Positions 33,264 to 43,739 of a stretch of DNA of 64,000 nucleotides are shown piece by piece. Position 1 is the stretch's first letter, and every line of letters begins with the position of its first letter. The notes beneath the pieces are model-generated. The model made no database searches. It was not told the origin of the DNA and worked only from the letters and a program-made list of their open reading frames with translations. Position numbers and translations under genes: made by a program. This DNA is from Leptobrachium leishanense (lineage: Eukaryota > Chordata > Amphibia > Anura > Megophryidae): NCBI GenBank assembly GCA_009667805.1, contig CM019067.1, positions 245,183,721-245,247,720 on the forward strand, in the 5' to 3' direction.

Positions 33264-34424
33264 ATGTCCAAATTCCTATTTATTCTGCTACTTTCCCTGG
33301 CAAACGATGTGGAAACTAACCCTGGTCCTATAGGTGACACAACCTTTAGTCTCCCCACTAAAAAAGTCCTCTCATTTGTGCACTGTAACATCCGAAGTTT
33401 ACTCCCTAAATTGGATGAGCTTCAGGCTTGGTGCTGCTATTACAAACCAAAAATCATTGTGCTCACAGAGTCATGGTTAACCCCAAAAGTACCAGACTCT
33501 GCCATATCAATACAGGGGTATTCATGTTATAGAAAAGACAGAGCAAAGAGAGGAGGGGGAATTGTTATTTATGTTGAGGAGTCCATAAAGTTCACCCCCT
33601 TACAGACGTCTAGCTCTCCTGTCACCTTTGATTTCCTCTCTGGTATAATTGAGATCCCATTCAGTAAATCAATCATTGTTGCTGGGTTCTATCGTCCACC
33701 GAGCTCTCCAGTGCACTCCCTCTCTGACATATCTCAAATCCTTAATAACCTACTTGCCCAAAACCAAAAAAGTGAACTACTGGTCCTCGGCGATTTTAAT
33801 ACAGATTGGCTAAATCCTAAAAACAATAAACACTGCTCACTGTTTAAAACTTTGCAGCTAACTCAATTAATCTCCTCCCCCACTCGCATTAATATGAAAA
33901 GCCCTAACCATACCTTGCTGGACTGGATTCTCTCCTCATCTCCTGATAGAATACAGGAGGCAGGCGTTCTTGCTAATAGCTTTAGTGACCATTGTCTAGT
34001 GTACTGCTTGCGCAAAATAAAGGCCTTGAAATCTCCCCCAAAGGTAATAACCACCAGGTCTTTCAAGAAATTTATCCTTGAATCCTTCCTAAGTGATCTC
34101 AAACAGCTCCCCTGGTACAGGCTAAACCTAATCCCAGACCTAGACTGTGCAGTTGAATACTTTCAGTCTGAGCTTCTGCAAGTCTGGAATTCCCATGCCC
34201 CGCTGCGTAAAGTGCAAGTAAAAGGGACCCATCTCCCCTGGGTTACAGCTGATCTTACACTAATGTACCAGCTTAGAGATTCACTATGGTCAAATTTCAA
34301 GAGTACTGGTTCCATGAACGATCACTACACATGCCGGAATGAATGCACAAAACAAACAAAAATGGCCAAAGCCCATTACTTCAATGAAAATCTAAACAAT
34401 AACATATCAAATCCTAGAAACACA
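33264..34424 (+). CDS. LINE ORF2 fragment: 2A-like leader plus APE endonuclease
   Basis: An uninterrupted frame starts with MSKFLFILLLSLAN followed by DVETNPGP (residues 15-22), the 2A 'ribosome-skipping' consensus D-V/I-E-x-N-P-G-P. An AP-endonuclease-like domain follows: HCNIRSLLPKLDEL (Asn42), VLTESWL (Glu69), GGGIVIYV, FYRPPSS, LVLGDFNTDW (Asp177, Asn179) and SDHCLVYC (Ser241, Asp242, His243). The linker APLRKVQVKG, LPWVTADL and AKAHYFNEN is typical of L2-like/CR1-group LINEs. At about residue 387 (NPRNTEK) the frame runs into unrelated sequence at 34425; the reverse transcriptase is missing. The start Met lies exactly at the 5' junction with a MITE, so the true N-terminus may have been longer. 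The lack of stops suggests a young copy. Confidence 0.85.
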
Positions 34425-35160
34425 GAAAAAACACGAGAATCCACGAATAATTATTTAAGTATTTTTTTTGGCTTATTCATTTTCACTATGGGAGTGCGGC
34501 TTCTGGTCCTATGTTTTTAAGGTGATACAGTGAAAAGAAGGAATGTGTCAAATGTATTTATAAATAAATAATAAAAAAAATAGTAAATACACTGAGTCCG
34601 ATAAAGTTTGAAACATGACATAATAATTTATTATCTCAAAAATAATTATCCAAAATAATGCAAATAAATGATATTCAATAAAATACAGCAAAAAACACTG
34701 AAATCTGTCTGAAAACAAGGGTGAGATGATGTTTGGTCTGTTTCTTATCCTGTAGTGCCACCTAGTGCCCGTTCATAAACATTGCACATTGGATTATACA
34801 GTGTATTATAATTTTTTGTGCCCGGCGCTAAAACTGCATAAAAGTGCGCATGCAAGTGAAGATGAATAAGCCAAAAAAATACTTAAATAATTATTCGTGG
34901 ATTCTCGTGTTTTTTTCTCTCCGGGAGTCTTGAATATCTCAAAAATAAAACACGAAAAAATTCCAATAGTGCAATATATCAATATATCAAAGAGAGCGTA
35001 ATGGGTACTTATATTGTATTACACACTCACATTCTTCAGAGCCCAATAACCGGCTCTGAGTGTATACAGCATTCGGTTCACTAAGGGTGACACATTCCTT
35101 CTTTTCACTGTATCACCTTAAAAACATAGGACCAGAAGCCGCACTCCCATAGTGGAATAA
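34425..35160. mobile_element. Rearranged inverted element at the LINE break (Penelope-like)
   Basis: Block A (34426-34478, ACACGAGAATCCACGAATAA...) is repeated inverted at 34862-34917, and block B (34484-34550, CACTATGGGAGTGCGGCTTC ... GAATGTGTCA) is repeated inverted at 35088-35154. On the minus strand the right part reads B - spacer - A, whereas the left part reads A directly joined to B. That is the pattern of a tandem unit junction facing an inverted partial copy, as in Penelope-like insertions. No protein coding is visible. Confidence 0.5.
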
Positions 35161-35624
35161 ATTATTTGTAAAAAATAGGGTGTTACCAATACTTCCTCAA
35201 AGAGTCCCACTTGAAGGGTGGAGTTTATATAGCTTGCAGTGCTTTATTCAATAGCAAACCTCCTCGAAGCGGTAAGCCTCTTTTTTATGTAATCAGTGTT
35301 GATGCAGTGATTTTCACCACACCATACAATATGTGCAATGGCAAACCCTCTTGAAAATATGGAGGAACTCCAATAAAAATATAAAAAAATATATATATAT
35401 ATAATTACATTTATTCAAGATCATCTGTATATACACAAATAAACAGCAAAACATTAAAAAAAATACGAGCTCATGTGTCAGAGCCTAGAAATCTACACAG
35501 GCTCAAACTGGCTAAAAAGTCTTTAAAAAAGAACTTTAAAAAGTAGGGAATATTAACAACCCCTGTTGGGTTATAGCAGGTTATAGAAGCTATGATTAGG
35601 TAAAAAATAGATAAATAAGTCATA

Positions 35625-35670
35625 AGTATCCACTGAGACGCTTTTCGGCTATCACCTTCCTCAGTGTTGT
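35625..35670 (-). ncRNA. Degenerate hammerhead-ribozyme-like core
   Basis: On the minus strand CTGAGGA (35664-35658) fits the CUGANGA box, a short GG/CC stem follows, and GAAA (35646-35643) fits the second core box. It is followed by AGCGTC where functional copies have CGCGTC, and stem I is not convincing. It is probably a decayed Penelope-type ribozyme. Confidence 0.35.
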
Positions 35671-35881
35671 GTTGTACAACCTCCATGGACCAGGAGGTGA
35701 TATTCGCGGTGGTGTAGAAGCGCTTATGAGAGTATCCTAGCAGTTAGGTAGCGCCTGACACAAAATATAGCGATAAAAATGGGGATGCTGCAGGGCGCAG
35801 ACGCAGATTTTCCCCGTTAGCGCCCCCATTTTAGTGTGCACTAGAGAAATGTGCACAATATATTCAAATAAGAAAAAATAC

Positions 35882-35955
35882 CTGGTTTTTCAACTTTGAT
35901 GATTTCAGCTCCAAGGTCTCCTAAAATCATAGTAGCAAATGGCCCAGCAAGAACT
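35882..35955 (-). CDS. SUGCT: SUGCT internal exon (RVLAGPFAT motif)
   Basis: The minus-strand acceptor TTTATAG ends at 35956 and the donor GTATTT begins at 35881. After one base finishing the Arg codon, the exon reads [15 protein letters not shown] then AEIIKVEKP and one base of the next Gly codon. R-V-L-A-G-P-x-x-T with GDLGAEVIKVE is the N-terminal signature of family III CoA transferases (CaiB/BaiF, AMACR, SUGCT). Phases fit the exons at 37603-37648 and 11113-11198. The intron that follows is 24.7 kb long and packed with transposons. Confidence 0.95.
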
Positions 35956-37602
35956 CTATAAATACAAATACATATATATTATTAAACTTAAAATATCCAT
36001 GTTCTACTGACTATGAAAGAAATGTCCATATTATACAGTACAGTGCTACTCAAAGTTTTGCTTACTTTACTTTATCAACATTCGGAATAAAGTAAATAAT
36101 AATGGATTTTCTAAAAATGTATAACAGTAATTTAACATGATATGCAACAACATTCAGCTTAAAATCTATTGATATATATTTCATATACACAGTATATATT
36201 ATATAAAATACGCTCGTTGACAAATTATTTTAAATAATTTTACTCTAATTTTCAAATCACAAATCATCATATATCTTCCAACAGTTCACCTTTAAAATAT
36301 CTTCTACACATATTTCTAACATATTGATCCTGTTTACTTATTTTTTCATTTAAATTATTCTCCTTTTTTATCAGTTGTTTTCTTCAGATGTTTCCAGTAG
36401 TGCTAAATAAAGGTAGTGATTGTTAAATATGCAGGACCTTCTTTCTGATGGTGATATGATGCACAGTTGGCCTTCCAAAATATTCAAACCCTTCTCCTTT
36501 GTATGGAGATGTCGTTCCATGGCGCTCAATACCAATCTGATTCGCTCAGCCCCGACCGGGTGCTTCTCGTCACCCACAAGTAGAAAAGTTCACAGTCATG
36601 CACAATGGGGTAGCGCTTCAGAAAACCATGGATAAGGAGAATTTGGAGGAAGAGGCTTACGTACAGTCCAACGTCTATATGGAAAGGATTTCCAGTCAGC
36701 ATAGGCAGGAGATCTTAATAAAGGCAGCTGAGGGGAATTGCCAACCTTGATATCCTCAGAGTGCTCTTCTTGAGGTTGACCACCCCAGAAGAGCACTCTG
36801 AGGATATCAAGGCCAGCGATCTGCATGCTGGGAAGGAAGGCGGGCCATTTGCTGATCAAACAGTACGCAGTACGTGCTATGCCACCCCGCAGCATTAAAG
36901 TCCACTTGCTACAGGACAGCATAGCACGTCTGGGGTCACCAACGGGTTAAAGGTGTCAACTACCTAAACCTCCCATACAAGCTACAGTAAAAACAATGGT
37001 AAAAACAACAGTGGACATCTTCAAAAGAAACACCAGTGGAAACTGCAAGTGAAATCTACAGTGCATTACATCAGTAGAAATTACAGTGGAAAAGCTGGTA
37101 GAAACACGATAGAAAATTATGCTGAAAATTATGATAAAGAACCTTAGCAGGAACTACAGAGGAAAGAACTATGAAAGGAATGGTGAAATATGGTGGAAGT
37201 TCCCAAAACAGTAGATTCACCATAGTGTCACCATACTTCATCTATAGAGATAAGAAAAACAGATGTTTTAAAATCCATTAATCAGTGAATATTAAAGTGA
37301 GTAAATCTGAACTGAAGCTTAAATTCACGGCACCATTGAGCTCCTATATGTAAAATACACAAAAGTGCCAAATCCTTTTAAGAAATGGAAAAGTAACAGA
37401 TCACTTTCTTTCTTATTTTCTCAGTTTTTATCTAGACATCACATTGCTGCACAGGTAGACATTAAATCATAAATCATACTGCTTCTGTATTCCTACACTT
37501 GATTTTTCACAATCAAGTATTCAGCTTTTCCACTTCTACTACCCCCCTCCGGGTCAGCTATTCATAAAAAGGCCTAATATTGGTTAGTTGTTCACAACTC
37601 AC
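35956..37602. other. SUGCT intron with a perfect 26-bp hairpin
   Basis: Mostly AT-rich DNA. At 36745-36812 two perfect 26-bp inverted arms are separated by 16 bases. The minus-strand open frames at 36371-36577 and 36596-36922 lie around the hairpin and show no recognisable domain; the GC-richer block 36520-36960 may be an unidentified repeat. Confidence 0.4.
36745..36812. repeat. Perfect inverted repeat, 26-bp arms, 16-nt loop
   Basis: The left arm 36745-36770 begins CCTTGATATCCTCAGAG; the right arm 36787-36812 is its exact reverse complement. The loop is TGAGGTTGACCACCCC. There is no T-run after it; in a eukaryotic intron it is more likely a fragment of a fold-back element or a recent templated inversion. 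Confidence 0.95.
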
Positions 37603-37648
37603 CTTGTCAAGTCCAGGACTTTTATACCTTCCAATGGTTTCCCACTGC
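37603..37648 (-). CDS. SUGCT: SUGCT exon (first one found, PLEGIKVLDLTR)
   Basis: The minus-strand acceptor AAATGCAG ends at 37649 and the donor GTGAGT begins at 37602. The 46-nt exon reads (split codon) SGKPLEGIKVLDLT plus AG of the Arg codon completed by the next exon. PLEGIKVLDLTR is the standard opening of the mature CoA-transferase domain. The split phases (2 nt in, 2 nt out) match the next exon. The preceding exon, encoding the mitochondrial leader, should lie upstream toward 63 kb and was not identified. Confidence 0.93.
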
Positions 37649-38110
37649 CTGCATTTGAAAATGTAAAAAACATAATTATTGCATATGGAGGAAGAACGAA
37701 GCAGGAGTCAATGCAAAGATGTAGCTGGTAAGTAAAAAACATTCAATTATAGGTCTAACAGGTGAAGTCGACTCTTCATTTTAATAAGAATAACATGGTG
37801 AAAAAAATATGGTTATAGATTAGGAAATTGAAGGTTTTAACATGCTGAATTGTTCGAGGTATGGTTCAAAAACCAATACACTGACCCTTTAAACTAAAAT
37901 AATTCCACATCCTATACTAATCAGTTAACCTGGTATACCATACATCCAAAGTGTCACCTTGTAGGAGGGACAGTCCATATTTTAGGCAAAAATCCCTTCG
38001 ACCCTCTTTCCCCTCCTAATATCCTTCTTTTAACCAGCTCTTCCATATAATTGAGATCTTCAGGTGTATAACAGAGCTGCAACACAATAAAACTCTCAGC
38101 AATGGCTCTC
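37649..38110. other. SUGCT intron; minisatellite-unit fragment at its end
   Basis: No exon is seen. At 38065-38105 the sequence GTGTATAACAGAGCTGCAAC then AATAAAACTCTCAGCAATGG resembles one unit of the hAT-borne minisatellite at 8310-8580 and 43085-43535. Confidence 0.4.
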
Positions 38111-38112
38111 TA

Positions 38113-38886
38113 AGGCCGGGTCAGAGGAGCGCACTATGTGTACCCCTACTGACGTGTCTCCTGGCATCCGTCACAGCGTTGTGACGGTACACGCACGTTA
38201 GACGGGGCTGCAAAGCGCGATCCTCCATAGGAGGATTGAGCCTTGCAGCACTGAGCGCAGTAACTGCTAGGCTTGTGCACCGATTTTTTTTTCGGTTCGA
38301 TTCGGTTCGATTTTTCGGATTTTTAAACTTTTCGATTCGGCTCGTTTCGACCGATTTCGGTTTCGATTCGATTCGGTTCGACCTGTTTTTCGGGTACATT
38401 TTTTTTTCGGAATTTCGACCATTTTTCGTATTTTCGTGTCACTGTGCTCGGTTTTTGTATCGACTTTTCTTTTTTTCGAAAATTTTTCGTTTTTCAGAAA
38501 ATTTTCGTTTTTACAAAATTTTCGTTTTTACAAAATTTTCGTTTTTCGGAAAATTTTCGTTTTTCGGAAAATTTTCGTTTTTCAGAACATCTGTTCTCCT
38601 CGTTTGTCTCATTTCAAGCCCATTCGAAAAATCCGAAAATATTTCGTTTCGGCTCGGAAAACATTTCGGATCTGAACTTTTCGGATCTAAACTTTTTTCG
38701 GAAATTCGACCGCATCCGAAAACGCGAATCGGGAAATTTCGTGAAAATTCCGAAATTCCGAAACCCGAAACGCACATCCCTAGTAACTGCACTCAGCGAG
38801 GTGGCCTGACGGGCATCAGAGTGGAAGGAACATCCACTCTGATAGACATTCCTTCCTCTCTAAAAACGCTCATCTGACTCCAGCCT
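38113..38886. mobile_element. CpG-rich palindromic MITE split by a hAT
   Basis: The left end AGGCCGGGTCAGAGGAGCG and right end CGCTCATCTGACTCCAGCCT are inverse, with TA at both sides. The body (38113-38267 and 38783-38886) matches the copy at 25025-25324. A TTCG-rich hAT is inserted at 38268-38782. Confidence 0.7.
38268..38782. mobile_element. hAT MITE, TAGGGATGTGC type, with TTCG/CGAA-rich core
   Basis: The ends TAGGCTTGTGC and GCACATCCCTA are flanked by a perfect 8-bp duplication GTAACTGC (38260-38267 and 38783-38790). The core is almost entirely built from TTCG, TTCGG, CGAAA and TTTTCG motifs, with a repeated GAAAATTTTCGTTTTTC block at 38475-38585. Long phenylalanine-rich open frames across it reflect the repeat and are not genes. 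Confidence 0.85.
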
Positions 38887-39198
38887 AAACTGTAATATAT
38901 GGTTTTAGAAATCCTCCTGTGAAAATGAATGTGCCCTATTCTACTGTTACCAATAAAAAGGAGACAGTAAGTGAAAAAAAATCATACAACCTGATTAACC
39001 ATACCATCTCCCTTTATCTGCACCTATTTCACACCAGCAACTTTATTAGCAGATGTCCACAGAATAAAATGCAGGTACAGTCCGATACTAGCAGCAGAAA
39101 GCGGACCGCCCCTGGTATCGGCTCCTGGACTCCAAAGGACTCCATGGAGCCCAACACGTCCCAGCCGCACACTCTGTGGATTCGTGGATGAAGCATAG

Positions 39199-40074
39199 TG
39201 TCACGTCCTCGGCCCCTGCGGCGCTTCCTGGGGGATCTGGACACCCGGCGGCATCGCTGGCTGGCCGGGTGCCAGGAGTTCTGGCTGATCGCCCCTGGCA
39301 TCTAGAGGGGCGGGCTTGGCATGGTGACGCAGAGCCGCTGGCCTTAAATGCAGGGTGCGAGAATCAGCTCGACGCCCTGATGTGGAGTTATTTCCCGCAT
39401 CGCCTGGTGTACCCACTCTGTGTTTCACTGATTGCTGTACCCTGTTGCCGATATTGCTTGTATGAGGACCCTGCTTGTGTTTGACCCAGATTGCCTTCTT
39501 GATTATTCTCTCTGATTCCTTCTGTATATTCATTGTGCCCTCTACTTACACTGAGTGTATGTGCAATATATATCACGCAGTCTCCGATTGTAGGTCTGCC
39601 CTGCAGGGTGCTGAATCTATCAACCCCTCGATCTGCCTTGCCGACACGGAGTGTATGAGTGTCTTCTCTGTTGCCAACCCTGCCTGTACGGCTACCCCCT
39701 CTGTTGCCAACCCTGCCTGTATGACTACCCCCTCTGTTGCCAATCCTGCCTGTATGACTACCCCTCTGTTGCTGACTCGGATTATATATTTTACCACGCT
39801 TCTGTTAACCCCTAGTGTATGAATATATTTCTCGAACTCCTGCCTAATCACTGTTCTCACATCTGTATAGTTAACTTGTTTTGGCTCAGTAGACACTTGG
39901 TCTCTAAATTATTTGCTACTGAGTGGTACTTAGTGTTGTTGTTCTGTCTGACCTCCCTAGTTGGGGGTGCTAGGACTAGCAGTCCTGACTGCTTACAAAT
40001 CCAAAAACACAGAGGTCTGTCCAAAAGGATCCACATCACGGTTATCAGGGGTGAGCGCTACCGCGAACGTGACA
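39199..40074. mobile_element. Solo LTR (876 bp), CATAG duplication
   Basis: It begins TGTCACGTCCTCGG and ends GCGAACGTGACA, with a perfect 5-bp duplication CATAG (39194-39198 and 40075-40079). The interior is GC-rich at the left and holds a small repeat (TCTGTTGCCAACCCTGCCTG, three to four times at 39665-39770). TG...CA ends and 5-bp duplication suit a Ty3/gypsy-type or retrovirus-like LTR. No coding. Confidence 0.85.
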
Positions 40075-40195
40075 CATAGATTCTACTATTTGTCTCCCAC
40101 TGCTTGGGATGAGAGAAAACGGTGGATTGACCCACCCCCTCTCCTCCATGGAGAGGCAAGTAAGGGATTTTTTGAGGGGAGGTTATCTTACAGTG

Positions 40196-41060
40196 TTAAG
40201 TGATTTTGTAAAAGCAGAACTTATTAACAAGGGTCCTGGGAGGTAGTATTTTTTTTAGAAAAACCAGCCCCAGATCTAAAGAACTGGCTACCATGGAATA
40301 GCTCATTCTTTTAGTCCTGTCTGCAAAGTAACTCCTCTTATACAAAGTATAGTAGACGTTAACTAACAGAAGGGGTGGGCTCCATCTGAGCCGCAAGCAA
40401 TGTTGCGCCAAGAGCGGTACAGGCTGTCCAGCCAATAAGATATCAGCTAGCTGATTAGATCCCAAGAAGAGAGCTACAGTTTTGTCAAAATTCATTTTAA
40501 ATTCCGATGCTGTATGGAAAGATTCTTATAGGAAAAATAATTTAAGAACATCTGAGGCCGGATTAGATAAAAATAAATCATTAGCAAAGGCCATCACCTT
40601 CAAAGTGACACTGACTGCCTGGTTCCGATGAATGGCTGCAATATCGCCACTGGGCAGTTGAGCAGTTCAAGGGCTAAGTTAAATAAAAGGGGGGGCAGAG
40701 GACAGCCTTGCCTGGTTCCCCTCTCTAGCACAAAGGGGGCAGAGTTTAATCCACTCACTGTGACCACTGTAGCAAAGTGGGTGTAAAGTGCCTGAAACAA
40801 TGCCAAAAATTCCCTACCAAAGAATTGAGATTTGATAAATTTAGTAAAGTAATTTCATTAGATTATATCAAATGCCTTATTGGTATCACAATTTAGCAAA
40901 ATATTCGAGGAGTGAAAAGCAGAGAAGAGAACCAGATAGCCGCTAGGTCTGTATATTATTTTTTTAATTTTAGTTTTATTCCATTTCCCTGTAAGCATTA
41001 TCCATCATTAAAGGATATTTTACCAAACGTTTTGGACATTCACCCTCTATTTGTCCTTGT
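40196..41060 (-). pseudogene. L1/Tx1-like reverse transcriptase fragment, copy 1
   Basis: Minus-strand pieces include FLALFQALYTHFATVV-type sequence, NSAPFVLERGTRQGCPLPPL (the conserved GTRQGCPLSPLLF box) and LFNLALELL. The sister copy at 44705-45187 is less damaged and also keeps the catalytic box as VMAFANDLFL. The motifs belong to the L1/Tx1 branch of LINEs. This copy has a small deletion after LELL and stop codons. Confidence 0.75.
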
Positions 41061-41076
41061 ATAAGGAACCTGCTTA

Positions 41077-41403
41077 AGGCCCCGTTCACACCTAGACGTT
41101 TTAAAGCGCGTTCCTGCGTGCTTTAGAACGCATGGACGGGGAAATCCCATGCTTTTCAATGCCATTCAATGCTTTTCACACCTAAGCGGTTTAAAGCACA
41201 CAGGAATGCGCTTTAAAACGTCCTGCGCCCAAAGAAGTCCGGGAGCTTCTTTTGGTGCACATAGCAGGGCGTTCGCGGCCATAGACATAGCCGCCAATGC
41301 GCTGAATTGTGCGTTCGCGTGTTTTTTCGTATGCGCAAATCGCGCGTAAAACAAACGTGCGTTTTGCGCACGTTTGAAAAACATGCAGGTGTGAACCCAG
41401 CCT
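41077..41403. mobile_element. AGGCTGGGTTCACACC MITE, copy in duplication 1
   Basis: The ends AGGCCCCGTTCACACCTAGA and AGGTGTGAACCCAGCCT are inverse and flanked by TA. The interior is CpG-rich with TTTTAAAGCGCG motifs. The other duplication carries the same insertion at 45266-45579, so it predates the duplication. Confidence 0.8.
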
Positions 41404-41730
41404 TAGAGGTCCTGCAACATCTAGGTGGATTGAATAGCACCATTCCAAGAAAGTGGGACACCACCTACTGAAGTGTGTCACAGGCCTTTATCCCTAGAGC
41501 CGGTCTATATATAGGCTCAAAAGTGGTTTTGCATATATTATCTACACCATTAAGAAGTAACCATATACTTCTGTACAAGGTGCGCCTGTACTGTTTCTCT
41601 TTGAGTAATACCGAGACATACAGGGTGGGCTATCCCACCCCCATGAAAGTTGTCACGCCACCTTTGTTACAGAGCCAGTTCTTTGCCGTCTCTGTATTAT
41701 ATAGAAACATAGAAAATGTCGACAGATAAG

Positions 41731-42002
41731 TGTAACGTTGGGGGCTTCCAGCCCCTCTGGTGTGCTCGGCGGCAGAATGTCTGATGCTGCTCGCTTACCA
41801 ACGCCCGGTTTAAATAGAGACAGGCAGGGAGGTAGTTGCATGAGGCGCGGCTTGAGAGGGGGGCGCGGTCTGGTGACGCAGACCTATCAGAGGAGTCCAG
41901 GTCTTTTAAAATCCAACAGTTCCTTCTAAGCAGTGCCAGATTGTGGATATCTATACCTGAGCTCCCTGTACTTGTATTCTCTCGTGATTGAACCTGTTAT
42001 TG
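41731..42002. mobile_element. LTR fragment truncated at the duplication junction
   Basis: It begins TGTAACGTTGGGGGC directly after ATAAG and matches the first part of the solo LTR at 45907-46510. It stops at 42002, exactly where the 422-bp-unit element starts. Confidence 0.8.
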
Positions 42003-42507
42003 TACATAAATACAGAAAAAATGGCATCGCGCCCATACTCACCGGAGCGGCAGCAACTGACAGGAGTAACAGCCCAGTTAATGTATAAAACATAACAAGG
42101 AAAAAAGGTGTCATCTGCGCTCGTTTCTATGTGTTCCATGTACAACAAAACTGAGGTCTTTGTTTGTTTCAATGGCCATTGCAACGTAAACTCACTCGCC
42201 ACTTCACGGCACCTCTTTACAGAGTGAGTACCTAACAAATGTAACCAAAAGGACGCTCTACTGAGCAGTTCCAAGCCCCTCCTGCTGCTTTTCAGCCAAG
42301 GAGAGGCAAAGATATGGTGGGTTTTATTTATACACGCACCAAACACTTCCCATTTGGGATTAAAAACAAAAACATGGAAAGAGGAACAGCTGCAGAACGA
42401 CGGACTGGTGTTACAAGCATAATATACATAAAAACAGAAAAAATGGCGTTGCGCCCATACTCACCGGAGCGGCAGCAACTGCCAGGAGTAACAGCCCAGT
42501 TAATGTA
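42003..42507. mobile_element. 422-bp-unit tandem element, second subfamily
   Basis: One full unit starts at 42003 (TACATAAATACAGAAAAAAT) and a second partial one at 42425, giving a 422-bp period. Unit order and motifs parallel the element at 14204: ATAACAAG/AAGAAAAAA then GTGTCATCTGCGCT, GGCCATTGCAACGTAAACTC, CACGGCACCTCT, ATTTGGGATTAAAAACAAAA. The sequences are clearly related but strongly diverged. It fills the junction between the two 1.87-kb duplicates. Confidence 0.7.
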
Positions 42508-43084
42508 CCCACCCCCTCTCCTCCATGGAGAGGTAAGTAAGGGATTTTTTGAGGGGAGGTTATCTTACAGTGTTAAGTGATTTTGTAAAAGCAGAAATTA
42601 TTAACAAGGGTCCTGGGAGGTAGTATTTTTTTTAGAAAAACCAGCCCCAGATCTAAAGAACTGGCTACCATGGAAAAGCTCATTCTTTTAGTCCTGTCTG
42701 CAAAGTAACTCCTCTTATACAAAGTATAGTAGACGTTAACTAACAGAAGGGGTGGGCTCAGTGGTGTATTTAGGTTTTGTGCTGCCCTAGGCCTTACTAA
42801 ACTCGTGCACCCCCTAATTTTTTGAGGCACCCCTTCCTGTCAAGGGCACACGTCTTCCTGGTTAATCCCCACCCTTCCTCTTTAAGCTCCACTTTTTCCT
42901 CTTAGAGCTCCGCCTTTTCCTCTCTTTATATTAAAAGTGGATACCAAGTGCCTACTTGTATATTTTGTATACCATTTCAAATGTATCTATTGAGATAAAT
43001 AAAATTATGAAATGTTTAAATTCAAGCATTTTTACAAAGAACAGCCACGCATGTCAAGTATACTGGATCACCGCCGCTCTAATT

Positions 43085-43535
43085 GGTTGAACAATAAAAT
43101 CCACAGAAATGTGCACTGCATATGAGTGTATCACAGAGCTGCACAGCAATAAAACCCACAGAAATGGGCACTGTGTATGAGCATATCAGAACTGCACAGC
43201 AATAAAACTCACAGTAATGTGCAGTGTGTATGAGCGTATCCCAGAGCTCCAGGGCAATAAAACTCACAGTAATATGCAGTGTGTATCACTGAATCCACAG
43301 CAATAAAACTCCCAGCAATGCAATGTGCAGTGTGTATGAGTGTATCAGAATCCACAGCAATAAAACTCCCAGCAATGCAATGTGCGGTGTGTGTGTCGTG
43401 TCAGCGTATCAGAATTCACAGCAATAAAACTCACAGCAATGCAATGTGTGGTGTGTGTCAGCGTATCAGAATCCACAGCAATAAAACGCCCAGCAATGCA
43501 ATGTGCGGTGTGTATGAGTGCATCAGATTTTTATT
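43085..43535. repeat. Minisatellite, 55-57-bp unit, about 8 copies
   Basis: Units combine AATAAAACTCACAGCAATGC, AATGTGCGGTGTGTATGAGT and GTATCAGAATCCACAGC, with a CAATG insertion in later units. The unit is the same as at 8310-8580. Confidence 0.9.
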
Positions 43536-43739
43536 CTATTCGATTTTATTCCGTATGCAAATGTCCTACTCTGCTGCTCGTTGTTTGAGAACACAGCTCA
43601 AAGCTGACACACAGTGACAGTGGCACCTCCTAGTACCCCCTAATGACACCCCAATAATCACTGGTACCTGGGGCGGCCCGTCCCCCGCCACTCCCCTAAG
43701 TACACCACTGCTCTGTGATATGCTCACACACAAGTTTGG

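Larger units (their letters stand above)
40131..42002. repeat. Direct duplication, copy 1 (1.87 kb)
   Basis: It starts CCCACCCCCTCTCCTCCATG and ends GAACCTGTTATTG. The same sequence recurs at 42508-46177 once the hAT at 42759-44552 is removed (1872 versus about 1868 bp). Contents: an L1-like reverse-transcriptase remnant (minus strand), a MITE, the 3' tail of a CR1 and the first 272 bp of an LTR. The copies differ by scattered changes and a small rearrangement at about 41150-41180. Confidence 0.9.

Noticed and set aside
36371..36922. Two minus-strand frames as a possible extra exon or gene
   Set aside because: They contain the perfect hairpin, have no recognisable domain, and SUGCT phases already join without them.
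38236..38877. 213-codon Phe/Ser-rich frame
   Set aside because: It is produced by TTCG-rich repeat sequence inside a hAT MITE and crosses both of its ends.
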